Below, piece after piece: positions 38,383-47,490 of a DNA stretch of 62,359 bases. The number at the start of each line of letters is the position of its first letter. Position 1 is the stretch's first letter. This DNA is from a bacterium (GTDB lineage Bacteria > CAIWAD01): assembly GCA_030429345.1 (NCBI GenBank), contig JAUIFJ010000023.1:1-62359 (forward strand). Direction: 5' to 3'. Made by a program: the position numbers and the translations under genes. The notes under the pieces are model-generated. The model saw nothing but the letters and a program-made list of their open reading frames with translations. It did not search any database and was not told where the DNA came from.

Positions 38383-39342
38383 ATGTCTTTCACTTGTCTT
38401 GCCCGCGCCTGCGCCCTGCTGCTCGCGTTGTCCCTTGCCGGCTGTGAGTCTGGCCTGGACTCGAAGCCCCCCATCGATCATCCGGATCTGGAAATTCGCC
38501 TGCTTGAAGACACTGTACGGGCAGGAGTTCCCCTGGCGGCGGAATGCGAAGTCCTTGCCGGAGAATGGAGCGACTGGGAGTATTCCTGGCGTGTACAGGC
38601 CGGGGAATGGACGGAGGATCCGGTCCTTGGCCCCGTGCGCATGCACTGGACGCCTCCTGCCGGAGTAAGTCCCTTCTGGATCGAGGTGACGGCCCGAAGC
38701 GAGGCGGAATCGATGACCGAACGGGTTCTCGTGCCGGTCCTGCAACCGGGAATCCCACAGGCGATGCTGCAGGGCATTCCGGATGGGATCGAACCCGACG
38801 AGCCCTTCGAGATCCGGGTCCTCACTCTGGACAGCCTGCACTTCCCGCTGAGCTATGCCTGGACCTGCGCATTGCTGCCGCCTTCGCACACGACGAGTTC
38901 CTCCCGGCAGGAACTGGATGCCTTCGGGCACAAGGGAGCGTTTCCCCTCACCGTGGAAGTGCGCAATGACCTGCACGCGATCCTGCTTCAGGATACACTT
39001 CATGTCGTGGACACGCCTCCGGTCTTCGACTGGGTGCATTTCGATTCCGATGACGATGGCTTCGGTGATACCTTCGCCGCGGGTTCCGTACTGCATCTGG
39101 AAGTCGAGCTGCGCGAAGCGAACGGAGACAGCCTCGGTTTCCGCTTCGAAGCGCCGAACTGCGAAGTGCTGGAGTATACCTTCGCCCCCTACGAGGCCCC
39201 CGTCAATGGCAGTACCCATTTCGCGCTGCTGGATCTGCGCCTGCCGCCCACGCCCGGCACATTGCGGATCGGACTCTTCGCCAGCGATGGAAGCTTCGAG
39301 ACGAGTTCCTGGCGCGAGCTGGTGCTGGAGGAGGCGCCGTGA
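38383..39342 (+). CDS. Lipoprotein with Ig-like repeats, function unknown
   Basis: 319 residues. The signal ends with lipobox LAGC (Cys21). The rest is beta-rich with three segments of about 90 residues that read like PKD/Ig-type domains (EYSWRVQAGEWTED, SYAWTCALLPPSH, TPGTLRIGLFASDG), each following the style of analysed surface adhesins. The 167 bases upstream hold no gene. It is followed by a terminator hairpin at 39449. Confidence 0.75.
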   Translation: MSFTCLARACALLLALSLAGCESGLDSKPPIDHPDLEIRLLEDTVRAGVPLAAECEVLAGEWSDWEYSWRVQAGEWTEDPVLGPVRMHWTPPAGVSPFWIEVTARSEAESMTERVLVPVLQPGIPQAMLQGIPDGIEPDEPFEIRVLTLDSLHFPLSYAWTCALLPPSHTTSSSRQELDAFGHKGAFPLTVEVRNDLHAILLQDTLHVVDTPPVFDWVHFDSDDDGFGDTFAAGSVLHLEVELREANGDSLGFRFEAPNCEVLEYTFAPYEAPVNGSTHFALLDLRLPPTPGTLRIGLFASDGSFETSSWRELVLEEAP

Positions 39343-39448
39343 TCTGTCCAGTCCTGGACCATGACGGCAGAAGGGGCAGCGAAGACTTGGATCTCTCCTG
39401 ACATCACGAAGAGACGATTGCCAGTCCTTCGCATCGCGCTGGCACTAG

Positions 39449-39474
39449 AAAGGCCCGCCATCCGGCGGGCCTTT
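39449..39474. terminator. Bidirectional terminator between convergent genes
   Basis: AAAGGCCCGCC pairs with GGCGGGCCTTT around ATCC, with short A/T runs on both sides. It lies between the + strand lipoprotein gene and the minus-strand gene ending at 39500. Confidence 0.85.
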
Positions 39475-39499
39475 GTGTCTCGTGTCCGCATGCGGACTT

Positions 39500-40252
39500 C
39501 TATTTGAGCAGGATCATCTTCCGGCTGAGCACATCGGCGGGCGTGATCAGCGAGTAGATGTAGACACCGCTGGCCAGAGCGCTGCCGTCGAAGCTCACGC
39601 GGTGGTGTCCGCTCTCATGCAGGCCTGTCGCGAGCACGGCGACTTCGCGTCCCTGCAGGTCGTAGACGCCGAGTCGCGCCTCCATGGTGCTGGCCAGGGA
39701 ATAGTCGATCACGGTCTCCGGGTTGAAGGGATTGGGATGGTTCTGCGCCAGCGCGAAGCCGGTCGGCAGGTCCTCGGCAGCCGCGTCGCCGCAGGCCGTG
39801 TCGTACATCGGATCCGTGACACAGAAGGGATCCCAGAGGGGATCGGTCTGGCACTGGATCGACCAGAAGGGATCCGTGAAGGCGTCGCAGAAGGGCGACC
39901 ACTGGGGATCCGTCGCCTGGCAGTCCGCGGGGAAGAACCAGGGATTGGTCGCCGTGAAGTCGCACTCGAAGGGAAAGAGTGCGGGGTTGGTGAATTCAGG
40001 GTGGCAGATCGGCTGGTACATGGGATCGGTCGGCGCGTCCGTCTCGCGCGCATCTCCCGGATGCTTGACGACCGGCTGTTCCTTGCGCGCGGTTTCCTCG
40101 TCGATGTCCACCAGGGCGGCCTGCATGCGCTCGCCGACCTGCCGCGTCTGGTACTCGAAGAGGGGCGTGGCGGACCAGGCGAGCAGCGGCGCAAAGAGGA
40201 TCGAACCTCCGAGAACGCCGAGCATTCTTCGTGATACAAGAGAGTGCTTCAT
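39500..40252 (-). CDS. Secreted protein with TDP/Cys repeats and C-terminal sorting domain
   Basis: 250 residues on the minus strand. A signal peptide (to about residue 28, APLLAWSA) is followed by a helical stretch and then, at about 77-155, seven repeats of the form T-[D/N]-P-x-[W/Y/F/L]-x(2,4)-C, for example TDPLWDPFCV, TDPFWSIQCQ and TDPMYDTACG, each with one cysteine. The C-terminal 80 residues are the FlgD-Ig/type IX-like sorting domain beginning NHPNPFNPETVIDYSL and ending VLSRKMILLK. The repeat has no family I recognise. A sigma54-like site lies 160 bases upstream. Confidence 0.85.
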   Translation of the reverse strand: MKHSLVSRRMLGVLGGSILFAPLLAWSATPLFEYQTRQVGERMQAALVDIDEETARKEQPVVKHPGDARETDAPTDPMYQPICHPEFTNPALFPFECDFTATNPWFFPADCQATDPQWSPFCDAFTDPFWSIQCQTDPLWDPFCVTDPMYDTACGDAAAEDLPTGFALAQNHPNPFNPETVIDYSLASTMEARLGVYDLQGREVAVLATGLHESGHHRVSFDGSALASGVYIYSLITPADVLSRKMILLK

Positions 40253-40411
40253 GGGGTTTCCTTTCCATGGCTGACCGGGTCGGTCCGTACTCTGGGGCCG
40301 GCCATCTATTGCGAAGGGTGCTGTGTCTTCGCGCAGGGCGGGATCGCCTCAATACAAGCGCTGTTCTTCTCGACCGGGGCGAGGAGTGCCGTGTGTGCGT
40401 CGGGGTTCTCC

Positions 40412-40427
40412 TGCAAAGCCCGCACCA
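40412..40427 (-). promoter_or_regulatory. Candidate sigma54 promoter for the TDP/Cys gene
   Basis: Minus strand TGGTGCGGGCTTTGCA: GG and GC are ten bases apart and TTGCA is perfect, though TGC replaces CAC. It points to the gene starting at 40252. The rest of 40253-40729 holds nothing else I can recognise. Confidence 0.35.
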
Positions 40428-40729
40428 TTCCTGCTTTCCCGCCGGGCAGCTTCGGCTGTAGCGAACAGAACGGTGTAATGAATCACTAGAGTTGAAGATC
40501 CCGTCCAGAATCCGGCTCTTTGGGACGTGGAGCAGATGAGTCCCTTCTCGGAGGCTTGGCACTAGTTATCGTCGCTATTCAAAACTGTCGTTCTCAAGGG
40601 GCCCTCCTGCAGATTTTTCCCGTCCCGGCAGACCCTGCCTGGCGCTCCCTGCGCGAGTTCTGAAGTTCTGAAGCGCACAAGCCCCGTATTTCCAGCCTCT
40701 TGACGCAATCCGGCTCAAGTTCCCTCCCG

Positions 40730-40745
40730 TGGCACAGCCTTTGCC
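40730..40745 (+). promoter_or_regulatory. Sigma54 promoter of the flagellar operon
   Basis: TGGCACAGCCTTTGCC is an almost perfect -24/-12 element (consensus TGGCAC-N5-TTGCA, with the GG and GC ten bases apart). The transcript would start near 40757 and contain the flgF GTG at 40782 with AAGGA upstream, which excludes the earlier ATG at 40755. Confidence 0.85.
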
Positions 40746-40781
40746 GAAGGGCCGGTGCACATCACGCGGAAAGGACCACAT

Positions 40782-41525
40782 GTGATTCGAGGACTTCTGG
40801 ACAGCAGCGGCGCCATGATCGCCCGGGGCCTGCAGGCCGACATCGGGGCCAACAACCTGGCAAACAGCCAGACCACCGGCTTCAAGAAGGACCGCGTCAA
40901 CTTCCGCGAGTTGATCGACCACCGCCTGCTGCTCGACCGCGGCCGCGGAGCGCCAAGCCCGGAGAACCGCCTGCGCGAGGGCTTCGAGACCCGTTTCACC
41001 CAGGGGCCGATCAAGCGCACCGACGCCCCGCTTGACTTCGCCCTGGAAGGCCCGGGCTTTTTTGCCGTGCTCGATGAGGAAGGCCAGGAACGCTATGCGC
41101 GCGCCGGCCATTTCCTGCTCGACGAGAGCGGATCCCTTGTGACACCGGATGGGCATGCGGTGCTCGGCGAGGCCGGCGCCCTGCAGCTGGGTCCGGGACC
41201 GGTCGAGCTCAACGGCGACGGCCTGCTGGTGCAGAACGGACAGGAGCTGGGCCGCCTGAAGCTGGTCGAGTTCGATGACCCCCAGCGCCTGGCCAAGCTG
41301 GGCCGCAACCTCTTCACGCCCGTAGACGAAGAGACGATCCCCCGGGCCGCCGAGCAGACGCGGGCCCTCCAGGGAAGCCTGGAGAGCAGCAACGCCGCCG
41401 TGGTCGAGCTGATGGTCGAAATGATCGAACACGAGAAAATGTACACCTTCGCCCAGCGCGCCCTGCAGCTGCAGGACGACAACCTGGGCCGCGCGGTCGC
41501 CGAGATCGGCCGTGTGACAGGCTAA
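40782..41525 (+). CDS. flgF: Flagellar proximal rod protein FlgF-like
   Basis: 247 residues. It begins VIRGLLDSSGAMIARGLQAD and contains NNLANSQTTGFKKDRVNF, the rod-protein helix motif. The C-terminus (SNAAVVELMVEMIEHEKMYT) is the matching coiled helix. It is shorter and more divergent than FlgG, so it is called FlgF by position. The GTG at 40782 follows AAGGA by six bases and lies downstream of the sigma54 promoter. First gene of the operon. Confidence 0.88.
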   Translation: MIRGLLDSSGAMIARGLQADIGANNLANSQTTGFKKDRVNFRELIDHRLLLDRGRGAPSPENRLREGFETRFTQGPIKRTDAPLDFALEGPGFFAVLDEEGQERYARAGHFLLDESGSLVTPDGHAVLGEAGALQLGPGPVELNGDGLLVQNGQELGRLKLVEFDDPQRLAKLGRNLFTPVDEETIPRAAEQTRALQGSLESSNAAVVELMVEMIEHEKMYTFAQRALQLQDDNLGRAVAEIGRVTG

Positions 41526-41545
41526 GGCACTGAAAGGAGCTTCCG

Positions 41546-42334
41546 ATGATCCGTGCCCTGCACAGCGCCGCCTCCGGCATGTTCGCGCAGCAGCTCAACA
41601 TCGACACGATTTCCAACAACCTGGCCAATGTCAACACGACGGGCTTCAAGCGCAGCCGCGCCGAGTTCCAGGACCTGTTGTACCAGAACCTGCGCACCAG
41701 CGGCGTGGCCAACAGCCTGGGCAACGTGGCGCCGACCGACCTGCAGGTCGGCACAGGAGTCAAGGCCACCAGCCTGACGCGGCAGATGTCGCAGGGCGAT
41801 GTGGCACAGACCGGCAATCCGCTGGATTTCGCCGTCGAGGGCCAGGGCTTCTTCCAGGTCCAGCGGCTGGACGGAACCATCGGGTATACACGGGACGGAT
41901 CTTTCAAGCTGTCCAGCGACGGCATCCTGGTGACCACCGACGGCCTGACGCTGCAGCCGGAAGTCGCCGTGCCCGCCGGCACGCAGAGCATCTCCCTGTC
42001 GCGGGACGGCATTCTGAGCGCCCTGGTCGGAACGGACACGGAGGCGGTGCAGATCGGCACCCTCGAGCTGGCGATCTTCACCAATCCCGCCGGCCTGAGG
42101 GCCGTGGGACAGAACCTCTTCGCCGAGACCGCCAGTTCCGGCGCCCCGCTCCTGGGCGCGCCCGGCAGCGAGGAGTTCGGCCAGACCGCCCAGGGCTTCC
42201 TGGAAAGCTCGAATGTGCGCGTGGTCGAGGAGATGGTGGCGATGATCAGCGCGCAACGGGCCTACGAGATCAATTCCAAGGCCATCCAGGCCAGCGACGA
42301 GATGCTGTCCACGGCCTCGAGCCTGAGGCGCTAG
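41546..42334 (+). CDS. flgG: Flagellar distal rod protein FlgG
   Basis: 262 residues, typical length. It begins IRALHSAASGMFAQQLNIDT and has NNLANVNTTGFKRSRAEFQD, then the FlgE/F/G fold (GNPLDFAVEGQGFFQVQ) and a C-terminal SSNVRVVEEMVAMISAQRAY helix. It polymerises as the distal rod beneath the hook. GAAAGGAGC precedes the ATG. Confidence 0.95.
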   Translation: MIRALHSAASGMFAQQLNIDTISNNLANVNTTGFKRSRAEFQDLLYQNLRTSGVANSLGNVAPTDLQVGTGVKATSLTRQMSQGDVAQTGNPLDFAVEGQGFFQVQRLDGTIGYTRDGSFKLSSDGILVTTDGLTLQPEVAVPAGTQSISLSRDGILSALVGTDTEAVQIGTLELAIFTNPAGLRAVGQNLFAETASSGAPLLGAPGSEEFGQTAQGFLESSNVRVVEEMVAMISAQRAYEINSKAIQASDEMLSTASSLRR

Positions 42335-42338
42335 CTCC

Positions 42339-43118
42339 ATGCGGTCCCCCTGTGATACGGCGCGCGAGCAGCGCGGCTGGCACCAGCCCTCGCGCCTGGC
42401 CCTGATGCTGGCCTTCAGCCTGGCCCTTCTCAGTCTGCTGGGCATTGCCGAGGCCCTGGTGGCCGCCACATCTGCGGAAACCCGCTCCCTGGCCGACGAA
42501 CTGAGAATCGCCGTCCGCGCCCGGGTGCTGGAAGGCAGCGCCCTGCGCGCCGACAGCCTGGTAGTGGAGTTCTCGCCCTTTCGCCTGCCCAATAACGCGG
42601 AGTGCGCAAGCTGGACACTGGATCACGACGCCCGCCCCCAGGACCGCCGCGGCGTGACACGGGTGCATTTCGAGGATCCGGAAGGCGGCCGCGGAGCCGT
42701 GCTCAGCCTGACCTGGGAACTGCGCAGCTGGCGCCGCGTGGCCGTCGCCCGCCGCGTGCTGCAGCGGGGTGAGGTTCTTTCCCGCGACACATGGCGCTGG
42801 GAGCTGCGGGATGTGACACGCATCCACGACGGCGTCGAGGCCCGCGGGGAGGATCCCCTCGGACGCGTCTGCCGTCGTCGTGTCGCCGAAGGAGCCGTGC
42901 TGCGCCACAGCCTGCTTTCCCTGCCGGCGGACATCGAGCGCCACCAGCGCCTGACCCTGCGCCTGGAAGGTCAGGGCCTGCGTGTCGAACTGCCGGCGCG
43001 CAGCCAGGAAGAGGCCCGCCTGGGCGAGGAACTCTGGGTACGGATCGAAGACAATGGCCATCGCCTGCGGGCCCTGCTGGTGGAACCCCGGCTGGCGGTT
43101 GTGAAGGAGATGCCATGA
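42339..43118 (+). CDS. flgA: Flagellar P-ring assembly chaperone FlgA
   Basis: 259 residues. A hydrophobic segment (about 23-42) acts as signal peptide, after a 22-residue hydrophilic extension. The SAF-domain pattern VARRVLQRGEVLSRDTWRWE is in the middle, and the end (RLTLRLEGQGLRVELPARS, then LWVRIEDNGHRL) is the usual C-terminal half. FlgA aids FlgI ring assembly. Its stop overlaps the flgH start (ATGA). Confidence 0.85.
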   Translation: MRSPCDTAREQRGWHQPSRLALMLAFSLALLSLLGIAEALVAATSAETRSLADELRIAVRARVLEGSALRADSLVVEFSPFRLPNNAECASWTLDHDARPQDRRGVTRVHFEDPEGGRGAVLSLTWELRSWRRVAVARRVLQRGEVLSRDTWRWELRDVTRIHDGVEARGEDPLGRVCRRRVAEGAVLRHSLLSLPADIERHQRLTLRLEGQGLRVELPARSQEEARLGEELWVRIEDNGHRLRALLVEPRLAVVKEMP

Positions 43119-43684
43119 GAACCCTGGTCCTGGCCCTGCTCTGCATGGGCGGCCTTGCCGGCGCGGTCGAGCGCCCTTTCCTGGAAGGAAGCTTCTTCGC
43201 CGACACGCGCAGCCTGGAAGTGGGGCAGCTGCTCACCGTGTTGATCATGGAATCGGGCAGCGGCAGCAATTCGGCCAGCGTCAACACCAAGCGCGAGGAC
43301 GCCCTTTCGCTGGGTGTCTCCGGCAGCGGGGGACCGCTGACCTTCGTGCCGACGATCAGCGGAGCGAACGACGCCACCAACGAGCACAAGAGCAAGGGCT
43401 CAAACGCCCGCTCGAGCACGCTTTCCGGAAAGATCACCGCCGAGATCGTCGCCGTCGAGCCCGGCGGCGTGCTGGTGATCGAGGGCCTGCGCATCATCGA
43501 GCTGGACGGCGAGGAGCAGCTGACCGAAGTCAGCGGCCGCGTGCGCCCGCAGGACATCCTGCCCGACAACACGGTCTACAGCTACAACATATCGGATGCC
43601 GTGATCCGCTACAGCGGCAAGGGCATCGTCCGCGAGGCCCAGCGCCGCAGCGTCTTCAACTGGCTCTTCGGCTGGCTGATCTAG
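43115..43684 (+). CDS. flgH: Flagellar L-ring protein FlgH
   Basis: 189 residues, shorter than the usual 220-240. SFFADTRSLEVGQLLTVLIM is the conserved FlgH start and GGVLVIEGLRIIELDGEEQ the later core, with a final VFNWLFGWL. The signal peptide has no lipobox: the only nearby Cys (residue 10, ALLC) is not in a lipobox, so the L-ring subunit here would lack the usual lipid anchor. It lies nine bases before flgI. Confidence 0.92.
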   Translation: MRTLVLALLCMGGLAGAVERPFLEGSFFADTRSLEVGQLLTVLIMESGSGSNSASVNTKREDALSLGVSGSGGPLTFVPTISGANDATNEHKSKGSNARSSTLSGKITAEIVAVEPGGVLVIEGLRIIELDGEEQLTEVSGRVRPQDILPDNTVYSYNISDAVIRYSGKGIVREAQRRSVFNWLFGWLI

Positions 43685-43692
43685 GAGGATCC

Positions 43693-44799
43693 ATGGTTCA
43701 TCGCGTTCTCATCTTTTCCTGGATCACGCTGCTGCTCCTGGCCCAGCTGGCCGGGGCGGCCCGGTTGAAGGAGATCTGCGACCTGCGCGGCGCAGAAAGC
43801 CAGGACCTGATCGGCTACGGCATCGTGGTCGGCCTGGACGGCACCGGCGACGGCTCGAAAAGCCGTTTCACCATGCAGGCCCTCGAGAACATGCTGCAGA
43901 AGTTCGGCTTGAGCGTGGACGCAGACGAACTCAAGCCCAAGAACGTGGCCGCGGTGATGGTAACCGCCCAGCTGCCGGCTTTCGCCCGCGAGGGCGAGCG
44001 GGTCGACCTGACCATCAGCTCGATGGGCGACGCCAAGAGCCTGATGGGCGGCGTGCTGCTGATGACGCAGCTCACCGACCGCGATGGACGTGAGACATGG
44101 GTCGTCGGGCAGGGGCCGGTCTCGATCGGCGGCTTCAACTTCGAGGCCGGCGGCTCGAGCATCCGCAAGAACTACACCCTGGTCGGCCGCGTGCCGCAGG
44201 GCGGCGTGATCCAGCAGGACCGCGTCGGCTCCGTCGTCCGCGACGGCCGCCTGCTGATCAGCCTGCGCGAGCAGGACTTCACCAACAGCCTGCGCGTGAT
44301 GCAGGCGGTCAACACGGCTTTCGGCGAGGAGATCGCGCGATCGCTGAATGCCGGCTCGGTCGAGGTCCAGCTGCCCGCCGGCTCGCCCTCCAGCGAGCGC
44401 GTGGTACAGATGATCAGCATCATCGAGAGCCTCGAGGTCGAGCTGGACCAGCGGGCGCGCGTCGTGATCAACGAGCGCACGGGAACCATCGTCATCGGCG
44501 AGAATGTGCGCCTGAGCCCCGTGGCGGTGGCGCACGGCAACCTGAGCGTGGTCATCACCAGCAACCAGCAGACCAGCCAGCCGGCGCCCTTCAGCGGCGG
44601 CTTCACCAGCCAGGACACGCAGAACGACATCAGCGTCTCCAGCGACGAGGCGCGCCTGGTGGTGCTGGAGGACATGGTGGATGTCAACGGCGTGGCGCGC
44701 GCGCTGAACACGCTGGGCGTCAGTCCGCGGGACATCATCTCGATCTTCCAGCTGCTCAAGACCGCCGGCGCGCTGCAGGCGGACCTGGTGATCGTCTAG
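43693..44799 (+). CDS. flgI: Flagellar P-ring protein FlgI
   Basis: 368 residues, normal length, with a signal peptide ending near [25 protein letters not shown] and [20 protein letters not shown] are hallmarks, and [20 protein letters not shown] lies near the C-terminus. It forms the periplasmic P ring around the rod. AGGAGGAT precedes the ATG. Confidence 0.96.
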   Translation: MVHRVLIFSWITLLLLAQLAGAARLKEICDLRGAESQDLIGYGIVVGLDGTGDGSKSRFTMQALENMLQKFGLSVDADELKPKNVAAVMVTAQLPAFAREGERVDLTISSMGDAKSLMGGVLLMTQLTDRDGRETWVVGQGPVSIGGFNFEAGGSSIRKNYTLVGRVPQGGVIQQDRVGSVVRDGRLLISLREQDFTNSLRVMQAVNTAFGEEIARSLNAGSVEVQLPAGSPSSERVVQMISIIESLEVELDQRARVVINERTGTIVIGENVRLSPVAVAHGNLSVVITSNQQTSQPAPFSGGFTSQDTQNDISVSSDEARLVVLEDMVDVNGVARALNTLGVSPRDIISIFQLLKTAGALQADLVIV

Positions 44800-44807
44800 G
44801 AGAAACC

Positions 44808-45566
44808 GTGATCCATTCCAGCAGCAGCCTGAACCGCTCCGACCTGGCCGCCCTTGCCGCCGGAGGCACTGCGCACACGCTCCAGGGAGCGGCGGGAGAC
44901 TTCGAACAGTTCCTGCTGAAGGGCATGCTCGACCGCATGTTGTCGACCCTGGGCGAAGGCGGCATCTTCGAGTCGGACAACACGGGGGCCCGTTTCTTCC
45001 AGAGCCTCTTCAGCGAGGAGATCGCCCGCAGCTGGAGCGAGGGCGGCGAGCCCGGCGTGAGCCGCATGCTGCTCAAGGACCTGGGCCAGGCCGATCCCCT
45101 GGAGGGAACACCCGTCGACCTGGCCGCCCTGCGCCTGGGCAGCGTCGCGCGGCGTCCCCGGGTGGATCACACGATGGCCGGACTGCAGACGATGGCCCGC
45201 GACAGCGCGTCCGTGGCCGGCCTGGACGAGGACTGGGTCTGCGCCATCATCGCCTGCGAGAGCGACTGGAACCCGCGGGCGCGCAGTTCGAAGGGTGCCC
45301 AGGGACTGATGCAGCTGATGCCGGCGACGGCAGAGGAGCTGGGGGTCCGTGATCCATGGAATCCCCGCGAGAACATCGAGGGCGGCGTGCGCTACCTGCG
45401 CCAGCTGCTCGACCGCTTCGGCAACGACCGGACCCTGGCCGCCGCGGCCTACAACGCCGGGCCGGGCGCCGTCGAGAGATACGGCGGCGTGCCGCCCTTC
45501 CCGGAAACCCGCACCTATGTGGAACGCATCGAGGCCCGAATGGAGGAGAGACGCCGTGAGCCATGA
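44808..45566 (+). CDS. flgJ: Flagellar rod-binding protein FlgJ with SLT transglycosylase domain
   Basis: 252 residues from the GTG at 44808 (AGGAGA upstream). Residues about 20-85 are the rod-binding domain ([18 protein letters not shown] and [17 protein letters not shown]). Residues about 120-245 are a goose-lysozyme/SLT lytic transglycosylase: catalytic Glu in [10 protein letters not shown], then [18 protein letters not shown] and [15 protein letters not shown]. coli FlgJ instead carries a glucosaminidase. The enzyme opens peptidoglycan for the rod. The stop overlaps flgN by 11 bases. Confidence 0.93.
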   Translation: MIHSSSSLNRSDLAALAAGGTAHTLQGAAGDFEQFLLKGMLDRMLSTLGEGGIFESDNTGARFFQSLFSEEIARSWSEGGEPGVSRMLLKDLGQADPLEGTPVDLAALRLGSVARRPRVDHTMAGLQTMARDSASVAGLDEDWVCAIIACESDWNPRARSSKGAQGLMQLMPATAEELGVRDPWNPRENIEGGVRYLRQLLDRFGNDRTLAAAAYNAGPGAVERYGGVPPFPETRTYVERIEARMEERRREP

Positions 45567-46065
45567 GACCCGGACACGCGAGGAACTGCTGCGCGTGCTG
45601 CACGAGCAGTGCTGGAGCCTGGAGCAGTTGAGCTCGCTTCTGCAGCGGCAGTACGAGGCCCTGGGCGAGGGCAGCCGCAGCATGCTGGAAGAGAACACGG
45701 AGGAACTGGGCCGGCTCAACCGCCTGCTGCGGGGCATCGACGACCGGCGCATGCGCCTGCTCTCGCGGCTGGCAGCCGGAATGGGGATGGCCCCCGAGGA
45801 ACTGACGTTGACTCGTCTGGCGGGGCGGCACCCGGGCCCTGAAGGCGAGGACCTGCTGGCCGTCGGCGCACGCCTTGGCGCCCTGCTGACGGAGGTCGGC
45901 GAGAAGCGCTCGCGAACACGGCGCCTGCTGGAGCTGCGGCGCGATCACGCCGAGGCCACGCTGGGCTGGCTGCGCGGGTTCCGCCGTCGCGGCGGCACCT
46001 ATGACCGCGACGCGGAGCTGCATCACGCCGAAAGCGGCGGCCGCCTGGTCGACCGGATCGCCTGA
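45556..46065 (+). CDS. flgN: FlgN-like flagellar export chaperone
   Basis: 169 residues, all helical, with the start GTG within the end of flg[21 protein letters not shown] is a typical FlgN first helix. FlgN proteins are poorly conserved; the call rests on size, helix content and position between flgJ and flgK, whose product is the FlgN client. Its stop overlaps the flgK ATG by one base. Confidence 0.78.
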   Translation: MSHETRTREELLRVLHEQCWSLEQLSSLLQRQYEALGEGSRSMLEENTEELGRLNRLLRGIDDRRMRLLSRLAAGMGMAPEELTLTRLAGRHPGPEGEDLLAVGARLGALLTEVGEKRSRTRRLLELRRDHAEATLGWLRGFRRRGGTYDRDAELHHAESGGRLVDRIA

Positions 46066-47450
46066 TGAGCAGCCTGGCTTCCATCCTGGACGGGGCGCGG
46101 CGCGCGCTCAACACGCACCAGCTGGCCCTCGGCGTGACCGGTCACAACATCGAGAATGTCAACACCGAAGGCTACCGCCGGCAGCGGGCGGTCCTCGTCG
46201 CCGACCAGCCGATGGACCGCATTCCGGGGCAGATCGGCAGCGGCGTGCGCACCCTGACCGTGGAACAGCTGCGCAGCGATTTTCTCGACCGCCAGGTGCT
46301 CGGGGAACGATCGGATCTCAGCCGCAGCCAGGTGCTCAGCCAGGGCCTGCAGCTGGTGGATTCCGTGATGATGGAGCCGGGCGAGGAGGGCCTGGGCGCC
46401 GTGCTCGACCGCTTCTGGGCCGGCTGGCAGGACGTGGCCAACGAGCCGGATTCCCTCGCCGCCCGCCGCGTGCTGCTGGAGACGGGCAGCGAACTGCAGG
46501 ACCGTATACGCCAGCTCGACCACCGGCTCGACACGGCGCGCGAAGACCAGGACCAGCGGATTCCCTCCCTTGTGTCACGGGTCAACCAGATCTCCGCCAC
46601 GCTGGCGGATCTCAACGACCGGATCCAGGACGCGCGCAACCATGGCAGCTCGCCCAATGACCTGCTGGACCGGCGGGACATGCTCGTCGACGAACTGGCG
46701 GGCATTGCCGATGTGCAGGTCTACGAGGAGGAGAACGGCCTTCTGCGCGTGGTGCTCGGCAGTCTGCCCGTCGTCGAGGGCGTGCATCACCAGGAACTGG
46801 AAGTGCGTCCGGAGCAGGATGATCACGGCGAAGGACTGGTCAACCGCGTCTACTGGGCGCGCACGGGAACGCCGCTGCAGGCGCGCAGCGGGGAACTGGC
46901 CGCCATCGAGGAACTGCGCGATGGCAACCTGCCCGGCCTGAGGCAACGCCTGGACCGTTTCGTCAGCAGCCTGGTGCAATCGCTCAATTCGACGCACCAG
47001 TCCGGCAGCGATCTGCAGGGGCGAACAGGCCAGGCCTTCTTCGATCCCGAGGGACTGACGGCCGCGAGCCTGGCCCTGGAACTGCAGCCCGGCGAGGGGG
47101 AGGCCCGCGTGGCGGTCAGCGCCGACTCGGGTACCGCCAACGGAGAGATCGCCCTGGAGATCGCCGCCCTGGCCACCCGGGCCGACAGCCGCCTGGGCGG
47201 CCTGAGCCTGGAAGCCTTCTACGGCGAACTGGTGGCCGAGGTCGGCTTCCGCAGCCGCGAGGCCAGCCAGAACGAGCAGGCCCACACCTCCTTCCTGGCT
47301 GCCCTGGAAGAGCAGCGGCAGTCGCTGACCGGAGTCAACCTGGACGAGGAGATGGCCGAGCTGATGATCCAGCAGCAGGCCTACCAGGCCGCCGGCCGCC
47401 TGGTCAACGTGGTCGACGAGATGATGCAGACCCTGCTCGGACTGGTCTAG
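46065..47450 (+). CDS. flgK: Flagellar hook-associated protein 1, FlgK
   Basis: 461 residues. SSLASILDGARRALNTHQLA and HNIENVNTEGYRRQRAV mark the N-terminal helix, and the C-terminus (VNLDEEMAELMIQQQAYQAAG, given here in part) ends in the paired helix. Insertions seen in larger FlgK proteins are absent. It joins hook to filament. Confidence 0.95.
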   Translation: MSSLASILDGARRALNTHQLALGVTGHNIENVNTEGYRRQRAVLVADQPMDRIPGQIGSGVRTLTVEQLRSDFLDRQVLGERSDLSRSQVLSQGLQLVDSVMMEPGEEGLGAVLDRFWAGWQDVANEPDSLAARRVLLETGSELQDRIRQLDHRLDTAREDQDQRIPSLVSRVNQISATLADLNDRIQDARNHGSSPNDLLDRRDMLVDELAGIADVQVYEEENGLLRVVLGSLPVVEGVHHQELEVRPEQDDHGEGLVNRVYWARTGTPLQARSGELAAIEELRDGNLPGLRQRLDRFVSSLVQSLNSTHQSGSDLQGRTGQAFFDPEGLTAASLALELQPGEGEARVAVSADSGTANGEIALEIAALATRADSRLGGLSLEAFYGELVAEVGFRSREASQNEQAHTSFLAALEEQRQSLTGVNLDEEMAELMIQQQAYQAAGRLVNVVDEMMQTLLGLV

Positions 47451-47490
47451 CTCCACCCACTGTCCGAGCGAAGCGAAAGGTCCCTGATCC

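Noticed and set aside
40559-40574. Sigma54-like TTGGCACTAGTTATC
   Set aside because: It has TGGCAC, but no GC at the required distance downstream.
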